Part shown: piece after piece, positions 1-12,774 of the stretch | Layout of the letters: every line of letters begins with the position of its first letter | Position numbering within the stretch: position 1 is the stretch's first letter | Assembly (NCBI GenBank): GCA_034509425.1 | Contig: JAVTVJ010000076.1 | Coordinates: 310,001 to 374,000 of the forward strand | From: Eopsaltria australis | Taxonomy: Eukaryota > Chordata > Aves > Passeriformes > Petroicidae | Direction: 5' to 3' | DNA: 64,000 bases | Translations under genes and position numbers: made by a program | The notes under the pieces: generated by a model | The model's database searches: none | What the model was told of the DNA's origin: nothing | The model's input: the letters and a program-made list of their open reading frames with translations, nothing else

Positions 1-2914
1 TTAAGACCTTAACCAGCATTAGACCTGTATCTCAGTTGTGGGGGAAGTTGGTTTTTTTTTTGTGTGTGTGCTGCATATTCAGACTGAAATCTTCATCACT
101 ACAATGTTTGCCTCTATCTGGTATGCCAAGAAGCTGGGACGCAGGTTTGTGCATAACGCCAGGAAAGCAAAAGCAGAGAAGGTACGTTCCTAGTGGGAAT
201 ATAAAGCCTTATGTCTCATGCAAGCTGCCTGCTGGCATCCTGTTGTGTGTCTGCTTAGCTTTTTAAAATACCATGAAAAACGACCTATTGCTATTCCTGA
301 TTTCATGCGAGAATCCTTCAATATTTTGCATATTATTAAATACCGGGGAGAAGATCCTTTCAAAAGTCTTTATGTCCTCTTTTGATTGTTTTTCTTCCCA
401 AGATAAACAGCTGTACATCTGGTATGTCTGTGTTAAGGGAGCACTCCAGTGAACTTGTTGCTGTGCTGCATTATTTTTCCTAGTACCATATTAGGCTCTT
501 AAACAACCGCTGATTGTTTGCTACTTGTATATTTTTTTCCTAATGTGCTACTAATGAGGATGGAATAACATGTTAAGCATTTATAATGTTTGGGAATTTT
601 GTTTCATGGTACTTGTTGAAACTGTGCTGCAGCATGGATCCCTTTTATTTAAAAATATATAGGTATGTAAAAATGGTCAGTACTATCTTTCAGTATTCTT
701 CTCTCATAAAATTGAATTGTATTTAACCGACTGTTTTCTGGAAGCCCTTGTAGGTAAGAGTCCTCTGCCCTCTTTCTCCCTGAGTAAAACTTAAATAGTT
801 TTAGAATTTGCAGTAATGATAATCAGGGGATATCAAGGCAATTGTCTTTTGTTTTATGAATAGAAAACATTTAGTTAGTGGACCTGCAATCCAATTTTGT
901 CTACATTAATAGAAAAACCATTTTCAAAATGGGAGTAATTCCTCTTTTAAAAACTCATATTTAGATTGGGGGGAAAAACTTCAATGCAATGTATAAAGTT
1001 ACCTCATTAGTCTGATAATAATGGCTTCCTCTTTTTCTTGTTTTCTTTGATGTTGTCAAAGACTTTCTAAATGGGCTGCTTTATTATGTCTTTAATATGT
1101 CTTATGCTATGTAACAGCCACAAATCCACTAAGCAACTATCATTGCCTGAAATCCTTTGTAACTGGAAAAGCACTTCATCTAGAGAAAATCATTAGCAAA
1201 AATATATTACATTTGTGTTTGAGGGGAGGATGGGGAGAGATTTGCTTTTTCTGCAAAATATTCCCAATGGTTAAAAAGGTGCTGTGTGGAAATTTTGAAA
1301 TTTAAATATGCAAGTCATTTGAAAGTTACTTAAATAGTAGTGATTTATATATTTCACATCATATACATAAGTGGGAAATAGAAATGCAGAGAGCTATACG
1401 TGGGACTGTCAAACTTTCTCTGTCATCAATCACATTTCCATAAAAAGAGCATCATATAAACTCTCCTGCTGTTTGCATATTGCTATGGAGGAAAAAAAGT
1501 TGCAGCCTGGATCTTCCTTAGTCCTGAGGGGCTCCCTCCAGAGGAATATTTGCTCTCAGGCTTCCTCCAAGATGACAGAGGCAGGATGAGTGGACACATT
1601 CCACTCCTGACACAGTAGGGCTCACTCAGCAGCTTTAAAAACAGATTTAATGTGCATTGCTTAAAGCATATATGGTCATAGATTATTTCAATAACCTTGA
1701 AAAATTTCATATAGCAGTGCCAGAGTATTCACTGAGAAAATACTTTCTTCTCTGTAGTGTCTTGTTACACCAACTAAAAGAATGATTTAAAAAAAATTCT
1801 CTTTTTCTCTTTAAGTACTTTAAATATCTCTGTATAGATTTATTATATTGCTACTTGTTCATCCCTATAGGACTTTCAAAATAACCAAGACAACTTAGAT
1901 CCATGCTACTTAAGCTTTCAAGCTATACCTAACAGTTTTTAGGGAAAAGCTTTTTTGACATTACTTGAACATGCTATTAGCATATTTGCATGGGAATTTT
2001 ATTTTTGCCAGAAGACAGTAAGTATCCAATAAATACCTTGTAAAATGCTTACTTATTGACTTACAAAAAAAAAGGAAAATTTCTTTCTTGGATGTTTATT
2101 CCACAGTCAGGGCTCATTTATAATTTTTATTTTTTTTTCCTGCAAATCAAACTCTAGCAAATGCAGGAAATTCTAGCAGGATGCTATTTCAATAAGTGCC
2201 ATTAATGATTGGAAGCCGATCAACACTGACATCTTCAGTACAATACCAGGAGAACACAGAAAGAATATAGATCTATCAAAAAGTAAATTCATAATAACAT
2301 TTAACTGCATGCCTTGTTTTGGTTTTTGACCTTTATTTTTTCTAATGGTTGAATAATCAAATTAAGCAGTTTCACCTTTATATTTTTTTCCCCTAGAACA
2401 ATAATTAACTGTTTTTCTCTATGTGCATGATTTGAATGATACATTGTTTTCTTAATGCACTTCTGGAGGTAGTAACATACAGCAATATTTTCTAATACCA
2501 CATGTGTGCAAAAAGATTTACTTGCAGTAAAGGTCTGGATGGTAGATATCAGAAGACTAGGGCTCCTCAACAGATTTTTCTATTATGCTTTACTTTGGAT
2601 GAGTACAAGTCAAGAATTTTTAAGGGCTCTTTCTAAGAAACAGAAATTTTGTATGAGCCTATTTGTTTTCTTAGGATGAGGAAGAAAACGGAGGGGATGG
2701 TTACAACATGGGTTGCTGTGTGTGCACACACATATGCACAGCCTGGCAGTGTAGCTCCTTAAAATGTCAAAACTTTGGGCCTGAACTGTACAGAGAGAGG
2801 ACATGAACTTTGATCTCCCTTGGATCCCACCAGGATCTCCCAAGTGTCTGTTTAGGGAAGCAGAGTTTCCAAGGTGTGAAGCGTGCTGTGCCAGGGAGTG
2901 CACACAATGGCAAG
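1..2914. other. AT-rich non-coding stretch, nothing recognised
   Basis: No protein family, RNA gene or known repeat is recognisable here. Open frames on both strands (for example 36-266 plus, 2301-2570 minus, 2610-2903 minus) are under 100 codons, show no family motifs and are bounded by ordinary AT-rich sequence, so I read them as chance. Short A and T runs are the only local structure. It could be intron or intergenic DNA. Confidence 0.6.
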
Positions 2915-3005
2915 GGGAAGGAAGGTGTCCCTGCCCGGGTCAGGGGGCTTGGAACTAAGTGATATTTAAGGTCCCTTAAAACTCAAACCATCCCATGGTT
3001 CTGTG
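2915..3005 (+). mobile_element. CR1 LINE 3' tail fragment
   Basis: The 3' end of a CR1 retrotransposon. In order it shows the GTGTCCCTGCCC block, a GGGGGCTTGGAACTA stretch, TTTAAGGTCCCTT, and a terminal CCATGGTTCTGTG that degenerates the CR1 terminal repeat. CR1 copies are usually 5'-truncated by incomplete reverse transcription, which fits a 90-base tail. It has no coding content. It lies about 640 bases before a second CR1 tail on the same strand. Confidence 0.85.
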
Positions 3006-3640
3006 GGGACTAGGGCAGTCCTTGGTGGGAAGAGCTAAGGCAGCACTGATGTCACAGCTTGGTGCTTCTGTGTGTGTGCTCTGAGCTGGCGTGAGGGTGT
3101 CTGGTTGTGGCCATGTGGGTGAGCTTGGCCCCACAGTGTTTCCAGAGCTCTCCATCCTGTCCCCATCCCTCCCATCTCACCAAACCTAAATACAGGGGCT
3201 CATCTCCCCACTCCTGAATACAGCAATCCATTCCAGGGGAGCTGGCATGCAAATTGCCTCTGAATGAGTGGGACCTGCATGTTCTTGGTACTTCACGACC
3301 TGCAGCATTGCACCTCAGGACGGGGGGCTCTCGGGAGCTGGAGAGCTGATCTTGAGCCTTGGGGAAAGGGAAAGGGGAAAGGGTATCAGCAAGCAGCAGA
3401 GTTGGGAGATCAAAGAAGGAGGTGGGTTTGTTCGCAGTGAGAGAACACTGTAATAGTTCCTGGGCTTCCTTTTTTATCTCCCTACCCAGTAGCTGCTGTT
3501 GAATGCAGCCCTGGTGCTCCTGCCCTGCCTTTTCAGTTCTTGCTTCCCCTCCAGCCCAGCATTTCCTTGGAGTTTGTGCTGAGATGAGTGGGGCCCTGTG
3601 CAAAGGCAGTGTCACATTAACAGCCACATACAACTCAAGA
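3006..3640. other. GC-richer block between two CR1 tails
   Basis: This segment is clearly richer in G and C than its flanks. It contains a purine run (GGGGAAAGGGAAAGGGGAAAGG type) near 3360-3382. A 209-codon frame on the minus strand (3052-3681) runs through it and into the downstream CR1 tail. It has no recognisable domain, and overlapping a repeat tail argues against a gene. It could be an unrecognised retroelement body or simply unique GC-rich DNA. Confidence 0.4.
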
Positions 3641-3779
3641 GCTTCAGTGTTCAAGGCCGGACTGGATGGGGCTCTGAGCAACCTGGGCTAGTGGAAGGTG
3701 GCCCTGCCCATGGCAGGAGAGTTGGAATGAGGTCGACTTTAAGGTCCTTTCAAACTCAAGCCACTCTAGGATTCTATGA
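3641..3779 (+). mobile_element. CR1 LINE 3' end fragment
   Basis: Typical CR1 3' sequence. GTGTTCAAGGCCGGACTGG is followed by GCTCTGAGCAACCTGGGCTAGTGG, a GTGGCCCTGCCCATGGCAG block, TTTAAGGTCCTTTC and the terminal GGATTCTATGA. It is 5'-truncated inside the last coding or untranslated part of the element. Identity to the common CR1 3' end looks higher than for the tail at 2915-3005, so it is probably a separate insertion. Confidence 0.93.
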
Positions 3780-4042
3780 CTTCCTGGTAAATATTAGGCT
3801 TCTAAAAACCAGACATGAATTCTCACTGTTGGAATTTCATCTTGGGAGTGAAGAAGACATCTAGGAATAACAGGATGAATGGCAGCTGTAGGTGTTGTAA
3901 ATAGTTCTTTTGAGTTGACTGGTGTGCACCAGTATTTTTACTTGAGTCATACTTTTATGATATATTTTAAAACCTTATTTTAATTCAGAACTGAAGCAAA
4001 ATATTTTGAAAAACCTTCAAATTTGGAAAGTTGAACTCTTTC

Positions 4043-4061
4043 TTTTTTTTTTTTTTTTTTT
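4043..4061. repeat. Poly-T tract (19 T)
   Basis: An uninterrupted run of 19 T. It is not attached to a recognisable retroelement tail. It is likely a simple homopolymer that varies in length. Confidence 0.95.
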
Positions 4062-6714
4062 CAACCAGTCCTGGCTAAAACATCTTGTGAGTAAAATGGG
4101 ATAATGCCTATTAATTGCTCTTAATGTTCTCATTTTGCCATTTTGTCAAATCTTAAGCATGTTTCTTTATTGTTTTTATTAGACTAGATCATAAACTCAT
4201 TCCAGTATATATTGTACTTTTTATCTACAAATTGTATCTCAAGCTGGTTGTCTTGGCTTGATTACTAGTGTGACTCTTCCCTTCAAGTAGTGAGACATTT
4301 AGTGTACAGAGAATGCTACCACTAATATTGCCTGAAAACAGCTGAACTTCTTTCAAGTCATCTCTGGTCTTACTGTTTCTATTAAAGTTCTTAAATTACT
4401 TTGCGTTTGTCACATGAATGAATTACTGTTTTGGGAGTAAATGTGATCACTTGGACGTTCAAACTAAAATAACTAAAGGCAAAAATTGATGTCTTGAATT
4501 TTTCTCATTAAACCACAATCAAGAAGAAATCAAGAGATGTTAACTGCATGTGGTTATGCTATAGAAATAACTAAATGGTTGGAAAAGGAACAGAAAATTA
4601 ACTGAACAATTAATCATGTTGCTCTGAGAGAATGAGCTAAAGTTTGAAAAAAGCTTTTAGTAATGCTTGGGTTTCAAGGGTCACTATCAAAATATTTGTC
4701 AAAGTTATCACATAATTTATTTTAAACAGGGGAAGTTCAGGACTGGTTTTCATGCTAGTTCAGTCATGGAACATATTGCAACCATGAGACACAAATTTTT
4801 AATACTGTAGCATTAGTTATGTGGGTGAGATTTTAAATCTAAAGGTAACAGTCACTTTAAAAGCAGTTTCTCCTTGTAGATTATTTTGGGGAGCAAAACA
4901 ACAGGGCCCCTGTGAAGTGTTTATTTGAGTTGATTTTCACTATTCTATAACAGAAAAACATTGTTAGAATTCTTTTTCTAGTTTTTAGAAATCAAATTAC
5001 TCCTTAAGTGTTATCAGTTCTAAGATCATTGTCTTGTATTTGAAAATATTTAAGTTTTACACTAAAGATTGAGTTCATCATTCCAGTTTAACTCATTTAT
5101 TAGTTTAATGATTGAAGACAGAAGCAATTTAACTTTTAAAAATAGGTATATATGTAATCATAAATTAGAATGCAGTTTCTGGATTATAAATTGTAAATAA
5201 AAATAAAGATGACCCAGAAGTCAGATTCACAACTGAGCAGTATAATTTTAAATGAGTAGTTTTGAAAATGTTGTAGTGCAGGCTAGATAAGTAGAACATA
5301 GACCAACAAACAGTTTTTCTTTCTGTGTGCTTGTCTTTAGGGTTGTTTTGAGTAAACCAAGTATCCTCAACTGTCAGCCTACAATTGCAAAAGACCCAAA
5401 AAATGCTTTAAGAATTTAAAGCTGGCATGTGTAACAAAAAGTCTATAAATGCAGGCATATTTAATAATTTTTTCAAAAGCATTCTGGCAATAACAACAAT
5501 CAAGTCTTCTTATCAAGGTGACACTTGAATTTAGATTGTTCTCATATCTGTATTTTAGCATAGCTAATTGCAGGGTGGGTAGTTCTAGGATATGTATTCT
5601 TGTTTCGTTTTTGCTTTATTTACAAGTAGCTACCCAGAAATTTAATTTGAAAGAGATAAGAAGTTCAGTTTAAACAGTAATTATTCACAGCTAGAATAGA
5701 AACTCTGTCATTAAGAAATCATAAAACACAATAGCAGATAAGTGTATTTTTTCTTTCATTATTTTTACATATATATATAATTCCAAAGAAGAGAAACTCT
5801 TGCTTTCCTTCAGTGCATACCTTAAATTTTGTAAGAAGTGCTCTCCTTCAAACCCGATCTTACCAAATCATTTACAGTCCACTGGGGTAGTGATGAAGTG
5901 ATAAAACTTGCAGGTCGAGTTACTGCCTTGGCTAAAGGTGAAATGACTGCTTCTCTAAGGGACATCTCATGTAGCTGCCACATGCTGTGTGGGCAATGGA
6001 TAGTTTTATTTGTGTTTGGGCAATCAAGGGCCCTCCTTGTCCAGGTTCAATGGGATGACAGAAGTGTGTCACTTATTTGCAGAATTATGTGTTCGAACAG
6101 ATGCTGGAGTTATCTCAGCCCTCTGGAGGAATCCTTTCAAATGGACTTTCTAAGTGCACTATTTTACAGTTTTATGGTGAAATCTTATCTTTTCACACAT
6201 AACTGTGTGAAGAAAAATATGCAAATGTTCCTGTATCCAGAGTTTGCCATGTCTTTTTCTTTAGCACAGCTCAGTTGGAATTCTAACACATATGCTCATA
6301 TTGTGATTTAATCCAGAAACATGTAGCTACTCAAGCTGGATTTTTTCCTTTTCTTTGCATTTTGTTATAATCCCATATGCACTAAGATTAATATATAACG
6401 GGAGGGATAAACTGCCTAAGTAAGGATTTATTTTAACTCACTGCCACCTCACAATCACTATAGTAATAATAATAAATAAATTCAACTAACCTTAAAAAAT
6501 GCAGGAATGATGTTTTAAAATAAGATACTGATAAACTACTGAAGTTAATCCCTTGAAATTCTTAATTTCAAAGTAATGTTGGTTTTTTTAATCTGTTTTT
6601 ATGATTTTCATCTGTGAGGGGTTTTGTTCTTGCACCTGGCCAGGCCCAGCACCTATCTGTAGCAATTATCGAGAAATAAGGGGTGCTCCTGGTTAAATTA
6701 GTTGGGCTTTTTAA

Positions 6715-6739
6715 TTTTTTTTTTTTTTTTTTTTTTTTT
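6715..6739. repeat. Poly-T tract (25 T)
   Basis: An uninterrupted run of 25 T. On the minus strand it is a poly-A stretch, but no SINE or processed-gene body is visible next to it. The nearby sequence is AT-rich and not otherwise repetitive. Confidence 0.95.
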
Positions 6740-7499
6740 AATTAAAGAAATACGTGTTAACCAGCTATGGGCAAGGTCTTTGTAAAGAACAGAATATCTT
6801 CTATCCTTCTCTCCAGTCTAATCTAGGAGGGCTCTAACCTTAGCTGACTGCCATACATTGGTGATGCCTCTCCCTTTCTCCCATGCATTGTTCTGGCATG
6901 CACTGCTCTGTGCATTTGCCTGTCAGGTACCACCCATGGGTGTCTATAGCGTGGCTCTGAAAACAGTTTTCTTCCTTTACCAATTTAGCCAATGTTGTGA
7001 TCATCTTAGAAACAGATTAAGTAACTTTTCCAGTTATTTTTCATCTTGTTTGCTGCAAGACAAAACTGAGATGGACAGGAACATTCAGAAAATGACAGCC
7101 ACACCGACAGCTGCATTAATTGCTGCTCTGAGTGCTCAGCTGGGACTCAAATAGAATCAGATTGGACCTGCCTCTAATGAATAAGTGGGCTTATTATCAT
7201 AGGCTACAAGCTAACCTGTTTTTTCAAAGAAAAGTTTCTTTCATGTTCTATTTTCTGCTTTCATTCAATAAATAATTTATCATTTCCCCCTCTTTTTTTT
7301 CCTTTGTATACCTACTGCATTTGTATTTTGGTCTACACTGTTTATCAAGTTCTATTAAATCCCACTGTGTAGCATTGTGAATATACTTAACTCATAAGGC
7401 ACTCATTATTTATTGGAATAGTTTTATTTCTTTGCATTTATATGGAGTATTCAAGTATATTATGGAAATGGCTTGTGTGATGTGCAAGCTTGGTTTTTT

Positions 7500-7685
7500 T
7501 TGTCATTACTCGCCTCTCTGTCCTGCATATGCAATTCAAAGCAGTGCATAATAAATAGTTGTTTGATTTGCGTTCCGAGCTGCATTTGGCATCACTTGCT
7601 GTGTTTGCAAATAGAGATCAGTTTGAAACACTGACAGGAAACAATCTGTCCTTTGACATTACAGTCTCTGGAGGAAACTGAGATG
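7500..7685. other. Candidate conserved non-coding element
   Basis: A stretch free of repeats with balanced composition and dense transcription-factor-like words: GCATATGCAATTC, GTTTGCAAATAGAG and TGACAGGAAACAATCTG. It stands out from the surrounding low-complexity AT-rich DNA. It carries no open frame of interest. This is pattern recognition only; conservation cannot be seen from one sequence. Confidence 0.25.
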
Positions 7686-9587
7686 AAAATTCTCATACTG
7701 TTCCTAAGGTAGATTATCAAATTATTCTTTATGTGTTTTTAATATCCTGTATGGGCCATTAGAGCTGGTACATATGTAGCTTGCTCTCACTGGAAGGCAG
7801 CCTGCCAAAGTCATGTGTGTGTAAAAAGCTTTAGTAAAATTTAGAATTATTGTCATGTCATGTGATTCTCAAGACAGTTTATTTTAAATGAGGCACATTT
7901 TTTTATAGTGAAAAAAAATCTCTGCCATACACTACTTGAAATGTTGATGCCTATCAGGGAAGGCTTGGTTACAGCTCTAATATATGTTAACAGCTTCAGA
8001 TGAGCAATTGGAAAGAATCAAGGGACTAGATAGTATGTGCAGTCTGAGAGGTTTTATCATCACGAAGGAGGCCCCAATACCACAGGAAAGCACTCACAAC
8101 ATTTTCTGAAGCTCCCTTTTTCACAGCAGCTTCCAGGTAAACAGCAGAACGAGGTTCTTCTCATTTCCACCACTGCCACCACCTATCCTCCCTCCTTTCC
8201 CAGTCCGTTTACAAATCATATGGTTCAGACACAGAAAGTATGTGCAAGTACACAGCTGGCACCATTCTTAGCTCTTCTGAGATGACCCAGATGACGACTA
8301 TGCTGAGTGCCTCATTGTGTTCTGTATTAACTTCTGCAAGGCTATCACATGCCTTTTGTGAAGATCAACATTGCAATAACTTTGTCATTGCTAAACTGGG
8401 ATTGGATTTGAAGAACAAACTTTGTATGAAAACTTTATTTCGATCCAAGACTAAGATTTTTTTCAATTTACTTAAGTGTCTTCCATTAAGTGCTTCCATG
8501 TTTCATGCAGCAATGTTTAAACTGAACATGGATTGATAAATACCAGTGATATCACTCATCTTACTTCTAAAAGTTTGCCTTACAAGTTACTTTGGGAAGC
8601 AAGGTGCACATCATTAGGATTCTGCAGTGTAATGAGAGGCGTGCTACCAAGTGTATACTTTTTTATTCTGTTTAGAGGCTTGAGGAGCTATAGCATGCAG
8701 TTTTGTAAATCTGTGAGATATTCTTTAGCCTTGAGAGATATGGAAGATGTAGGAAAATGTGTTTTACTCGTACTCTAAATATAATGTTCTTTGCCTGTTA
8801 GCTGATGAATTATGTATACCTAGCTGTGGTTTTCTTAGCTAACAACTTTTTTTAAGATTTTAGGTGAATTATTTTGACAAGACTGTCATGTACTCTTATA
8901 GGGTAGTAAAAGGAAAGGGTATTCTATAGTATTAATAAAAACAACTTGATGGTTAAGAAATTTCAATTTGCTGTTTTGAAAGAGATGCTCAAGATTAGGT
9001 GAAAGAGATCCTGTTGCTATGCTTTGTTTTCCAGACTGTACTTACAGCCTGATAATTTCTTTGTTTGGTGTAATATTCTATTCAATGAAGCTCCCTCCTT
9101 AAATGGGTCATGCTGATATTGTTCTTAACTTTCTCCAGCCTGTCTTGCTTTTTTTCTCCAATTTTTGCATCCATCACTGTACAGAAGGGCAAAAACCATG
9201 CCTTATCTTCCTCTTTTGAAGGCTGAGTTAAATGAGTTAGAGAGACAATAGGAAGGAATAGTTTTTAAAAGGAGGAAAAAACCCCAGAACTCATTCTCCA
9301 TATTGCTACACATTTAGCAAATTCTGCAACAATCAGGTACATTTGTTGAATATCTGTTTTGAAGGCTCACCTTAATTAGATGTGGTGCACATCTTCTGTT
9401 GTTCAGGTTCAACACTGGGGAAGGTATATTCATCTTGAGATGGCTTTGCAAAAGCTCTGTGTGCAATTTCCTAAACTGGAAATATAAGCAAGTTGTTGGG
9501 TTTTTTTTATATGAGTCTGGATGTATAAATGCAAATGAATTTAAAATATTGTACCTGTGATGTTTGAAAATTGAATATAAAACAAAG
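7686..9587. other. Non-coding stretch, nothing recognised
   Basis: Three overlapping plus-strand frames of 81-98 codons (8037-8285, 8240-8536, 8533-8778) follow one another in different frames. None has a recognisable domain, and none is joined by a convincing splice pattern. I treat them as chance. No known repeat is seen. Confidence 0.5.
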
Positions 9588-9745
9588 AATTGCTAGATAT
9601 TCGCAAGGAAGTTAAAATGCCATTACTCTAATTAGAGCTGTTAGCAAGGAAAGCATTGGAGCAAGACTATTACATTGCAAATGTAGAGCCTCAAAGTGCA
9701 TTGCATTTTCAATTAATTTAATATGCCATTTAAAAATTATTTCTG
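9588..9745. other. Candidate conserved non-coding element with homeodomain-type sites
   Basis: A compact repeat-free block. It has the palindromic CTAATTAG at 9628-9635, ATTGCAAAT at 9674-9682 and CAATTAATTTAAT around 9710. Such clustered TAATTA and octamer-like words are common in vertebrate developmental enhancers. No coding potential is seen. Function and conservation are inference. Confidence 0.28.
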
Positions 9746-12700
9746 TTGAAACTACAGGAGGGAGCAGACCTATCAGTAAATAGCAGACTGGCTAGCCAAA
9801 TACAGAATTCTTCACTCATCTGGTAATGGCAAACCCCACAAAAGGAGCAAGTTTCCTACCAATTGTTTTAAAATTTTAGCACTACTACCCACAATAAAGT
9901 TAAGACCATTACTGTTTAAAAGATTGTTTAATTTCAGCAGAACACCTTCAGCTTTGCTACCATTTGTAATTAAATATTTAGTTGTGTAGCAAATTAAGTA
10001 TGTCATGATCTCTGCAGAGTGGTTCTCCGTTTACTGCTGCATAAATGTTTTACAAGATGCTGTATTGTTTCTAGTAAATTAATAATGAAGATTTAGATTT
10101 TTACTGATTAATAATCTAATTCACTATTTAGGAGAAATCTAATTTGGGACTGGAAACAAAATTGAGGTAAACATCTTTGGCAGTGATCCCAATTCCCTGA
10201 CAAAATCACCAAGTGATAAAAAACCAAATCAGGGTAAAAGAAATTAGGAGATTGGGACTTCAAGAACAAGTAGCATTTCCATGTGAAATCTGAAAATGTT
10301 CTCTAAACTGCAGCGTTCTTGGACTTGACTTTTCTTTTCATAGCAAATCATCAGTACAAATTTTATACAGCAAATTGCCAGGAATTTGTAAGTTAAAAAA
10401 ATAAGAGTTTGGCATAAACAAAGAACAACCAAAAGTATTCAGATTAAAATAATTTTATGGTGGCATTGTAGAAGTATTGTAGTACGCTCTGGAATATTGC
10501 TTCTATTCAGATGCCCATGGAACAACAACAATGGGTATGTTAGGAAATGTTCAACAGTTGAATGATCCAGATAAGTCATTGAGAAGTGGAATGGGAAAAA
10601 TTCTTCACAGCAAATTTAGGGTCATAAACAGCTGTGCTGTCACAATTAGACATGAAAATATAGGAACAAGCAGGCTAGTGAAAACTGCACATACTAAAAA
10701 TTGGTTGAAGTGGCTGAGGCTGATCAAATGTAATGTCAAAGAAAAGTATGGTGGATAGAGAAAGGAAAATTAACTAGAAGCAGCAGCTAACAGGGAGAGA
10801 TGCCTCACATCTCGCTCTTGCTTCCACAAACTGAGGGACTGTAAATTTGGCTTCTGCCAGTTTACAGGATCTGGGAGCCTCTTTGTGCTCTGATGCTCTT
10901 TGAGGTGAAATGCTCTGGTTTTGTTGTATGCAGCCGTATCTTCAACACTTAAAGCTCTGACTCTGTAATTAGAGTAACATTTCATAGATTCAACTGGTTG
11001 CCACCTGATGTTGGGATGAAGTTCTTTGCCAAGACCAACTAACAGTAAGGGTGCAGATTTTACTTCTGGTACCTAAAATTTTTAATTCCTATATTTCCAG
11101 GACCTTTTCTGTCAGTAATCCTCTTGTGTCAGCTGTCTTTTTCTGCTTTTAGGAAGTAGAAGTTTAGACCAAGAACAGAAACACTTAGGTTTAATTTTGG
11201 GTGTATATAAAAAATGCTATTGTTTCTGTTTTGGAGAATTCCCCTGGGTTCATCCAATAGCTCTTTTGGCCATTTTTCTATTATAAAGTAATTTAAAGTC
11301 AATATTTGGTTATTTCACAAATCTTCTGATTAGAATGACTTGAGTAGAAACACCATGGTTTATCAAGGATCAGTACCTGTCCTGCTGTGTTTCTTTGTAC
11401 AAACAAGTCATATTTGTTGAATGGAGAGAAGATTATTTTAATTGACACAATTAACTTTTCTTGTGATTATCTTAGGCTCGAAAATGCATTTTGCTCTTTC
11501 CCAATTACAGCTTTTTCTCTGATAGAGCTATACATGCTGTGTGTAATAATGAAGGTAGTTTTGGAAGGACTTAATGTATGTAATTGGAAACTAAGATGAG
11601 GAAGTCTTCTATCAGCAGGAGGGTAGGAGAGCTGGGCTGTATAATTGAAGTACAGTGTAATGGGATTACCTACAAATTTTAAACATTGCTTTCATTAAGG
11701 AAAATAATAAGCATATTTATTAAATATAGTCTCTGCTTGGGACAATATTTGTTACTATGAAAAAGCTTTTGTAATTAAGCTTGGGTCTAAAAATGTATTG
11801 AACACACTAAATCAGTTTCTAGAAAATGCTTTTGTGCATAAAATTTTACTGAAATAGAAAGAGCTTTCACAGCAGAGGCAGTTAGCCAGATATTAGTATA
11901 GCTCACATCTAGCATTGACTGTAAATTTTTCTACGTGCTTTCAATTTAGCCAAGGTCAAATCAAAGAAAAGTCATAGTCAAATATGCTTAAACATTTATC
12001 TTTTTATGAAAGCTTTTAATGAGTCTACTGTTTTTCATAGTTACATTTAGTGGAAATAAAGGCTAGATTTTTTTAAAGAGTATTTTCTTGCTGAAGCTAC
12101 AGAAATGTGATGCTTTAGGAATTACGGGATGGGTGACTATGACCCAAATTTTGCGTGCCGCCACATAGAATTCTCCAAGGAGTCCTTCTTGTCCTTAAAT
12201 ATGCATCTGTGATAATCTCCATAATAGTAGAAAGTATTTTCATACTATTTAGAGCATTTTAAATGTGGCTGCTATGGGGGTGATTGGGATATAATATGGT
12301 GGTCCCCCTGGATATTCTTTACTTTCTTATAATTAGTATTTTCAAAGATTTCTCTTCAGAAAAAGCCTTAAATTAAAGTTAACCAAAGCCTGTACTGAAA
12401 GGAACTGCCTTCAACAAATGTTGCAAACCCTCCCAGGTTACTTTGAAGAGTTCTCCTATGCTGAAGCCTACCAAATATTATTCATTGGGCAATAAGGTAT
12501 TTCTTTATCTGAAGGATATATATGGAATAGGATTTGCCTGTACTGTGAGTATGAATCTTAGATTTAAAATTTCTTCTATCATACTGCCCATATATAAAAA
12601 TGCAGCTTCTGTCAATTTACAGAAAGAGTTGCCATGGGATTGTTAATGTAAAGCTGAATGGATAATGAAATCCTAAAACAGAGAGAGAAGGAAAAAATAT

Positions 12701-12774
12701 TTCTGGAAGTTTTGACATATAATTCTTTTTTCTTTGAAAAGTGAATGTACGCAGAAAAGGACAAAAACCCCCAG
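9746..12774. other. AT-rich non-coding stretch, nothing recognised
   Basis: Only short open frames without family resemblance (for example 9812-10006 minus, 12443-12646 plus). No interspersed repeat is recognised until the CR1 insertion at 12775. Confidence 0.55.

Larger units (their letters stand above)
3780..7499. other. AT-rich non-coding stretch, nothing recognised
   Basis: No gene or known interspersed repeat is identified apart from the T tracts listed separately. The longest open frame (5838-6311 plus, 157 codons) has no recognisable domain. Its length is within what chance gives over six frames of 64 kb, so it is not called as a gene. Confidence 0.6.

Noticed and set aside
3052..3681. 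209-codon minus-strand open frame as a gene
   Set aside because: Runs into a CR1 tail, has no domain, and lies in a GC-rich block where stops are rarer. Kept only as a finding.
5838..6311. 157-codon plus-strand open frame
   Set aside because: No recognisable domain, signal or splice context. A frame of this length is expected by chance in six frames over 64 kb.
8037..8778. Three consecutive plus-strand frames as a possible multi-exon gene
   Set aside because: They lie in different frames, overlap, lack splice consensus at useful points and have no family resemblance.
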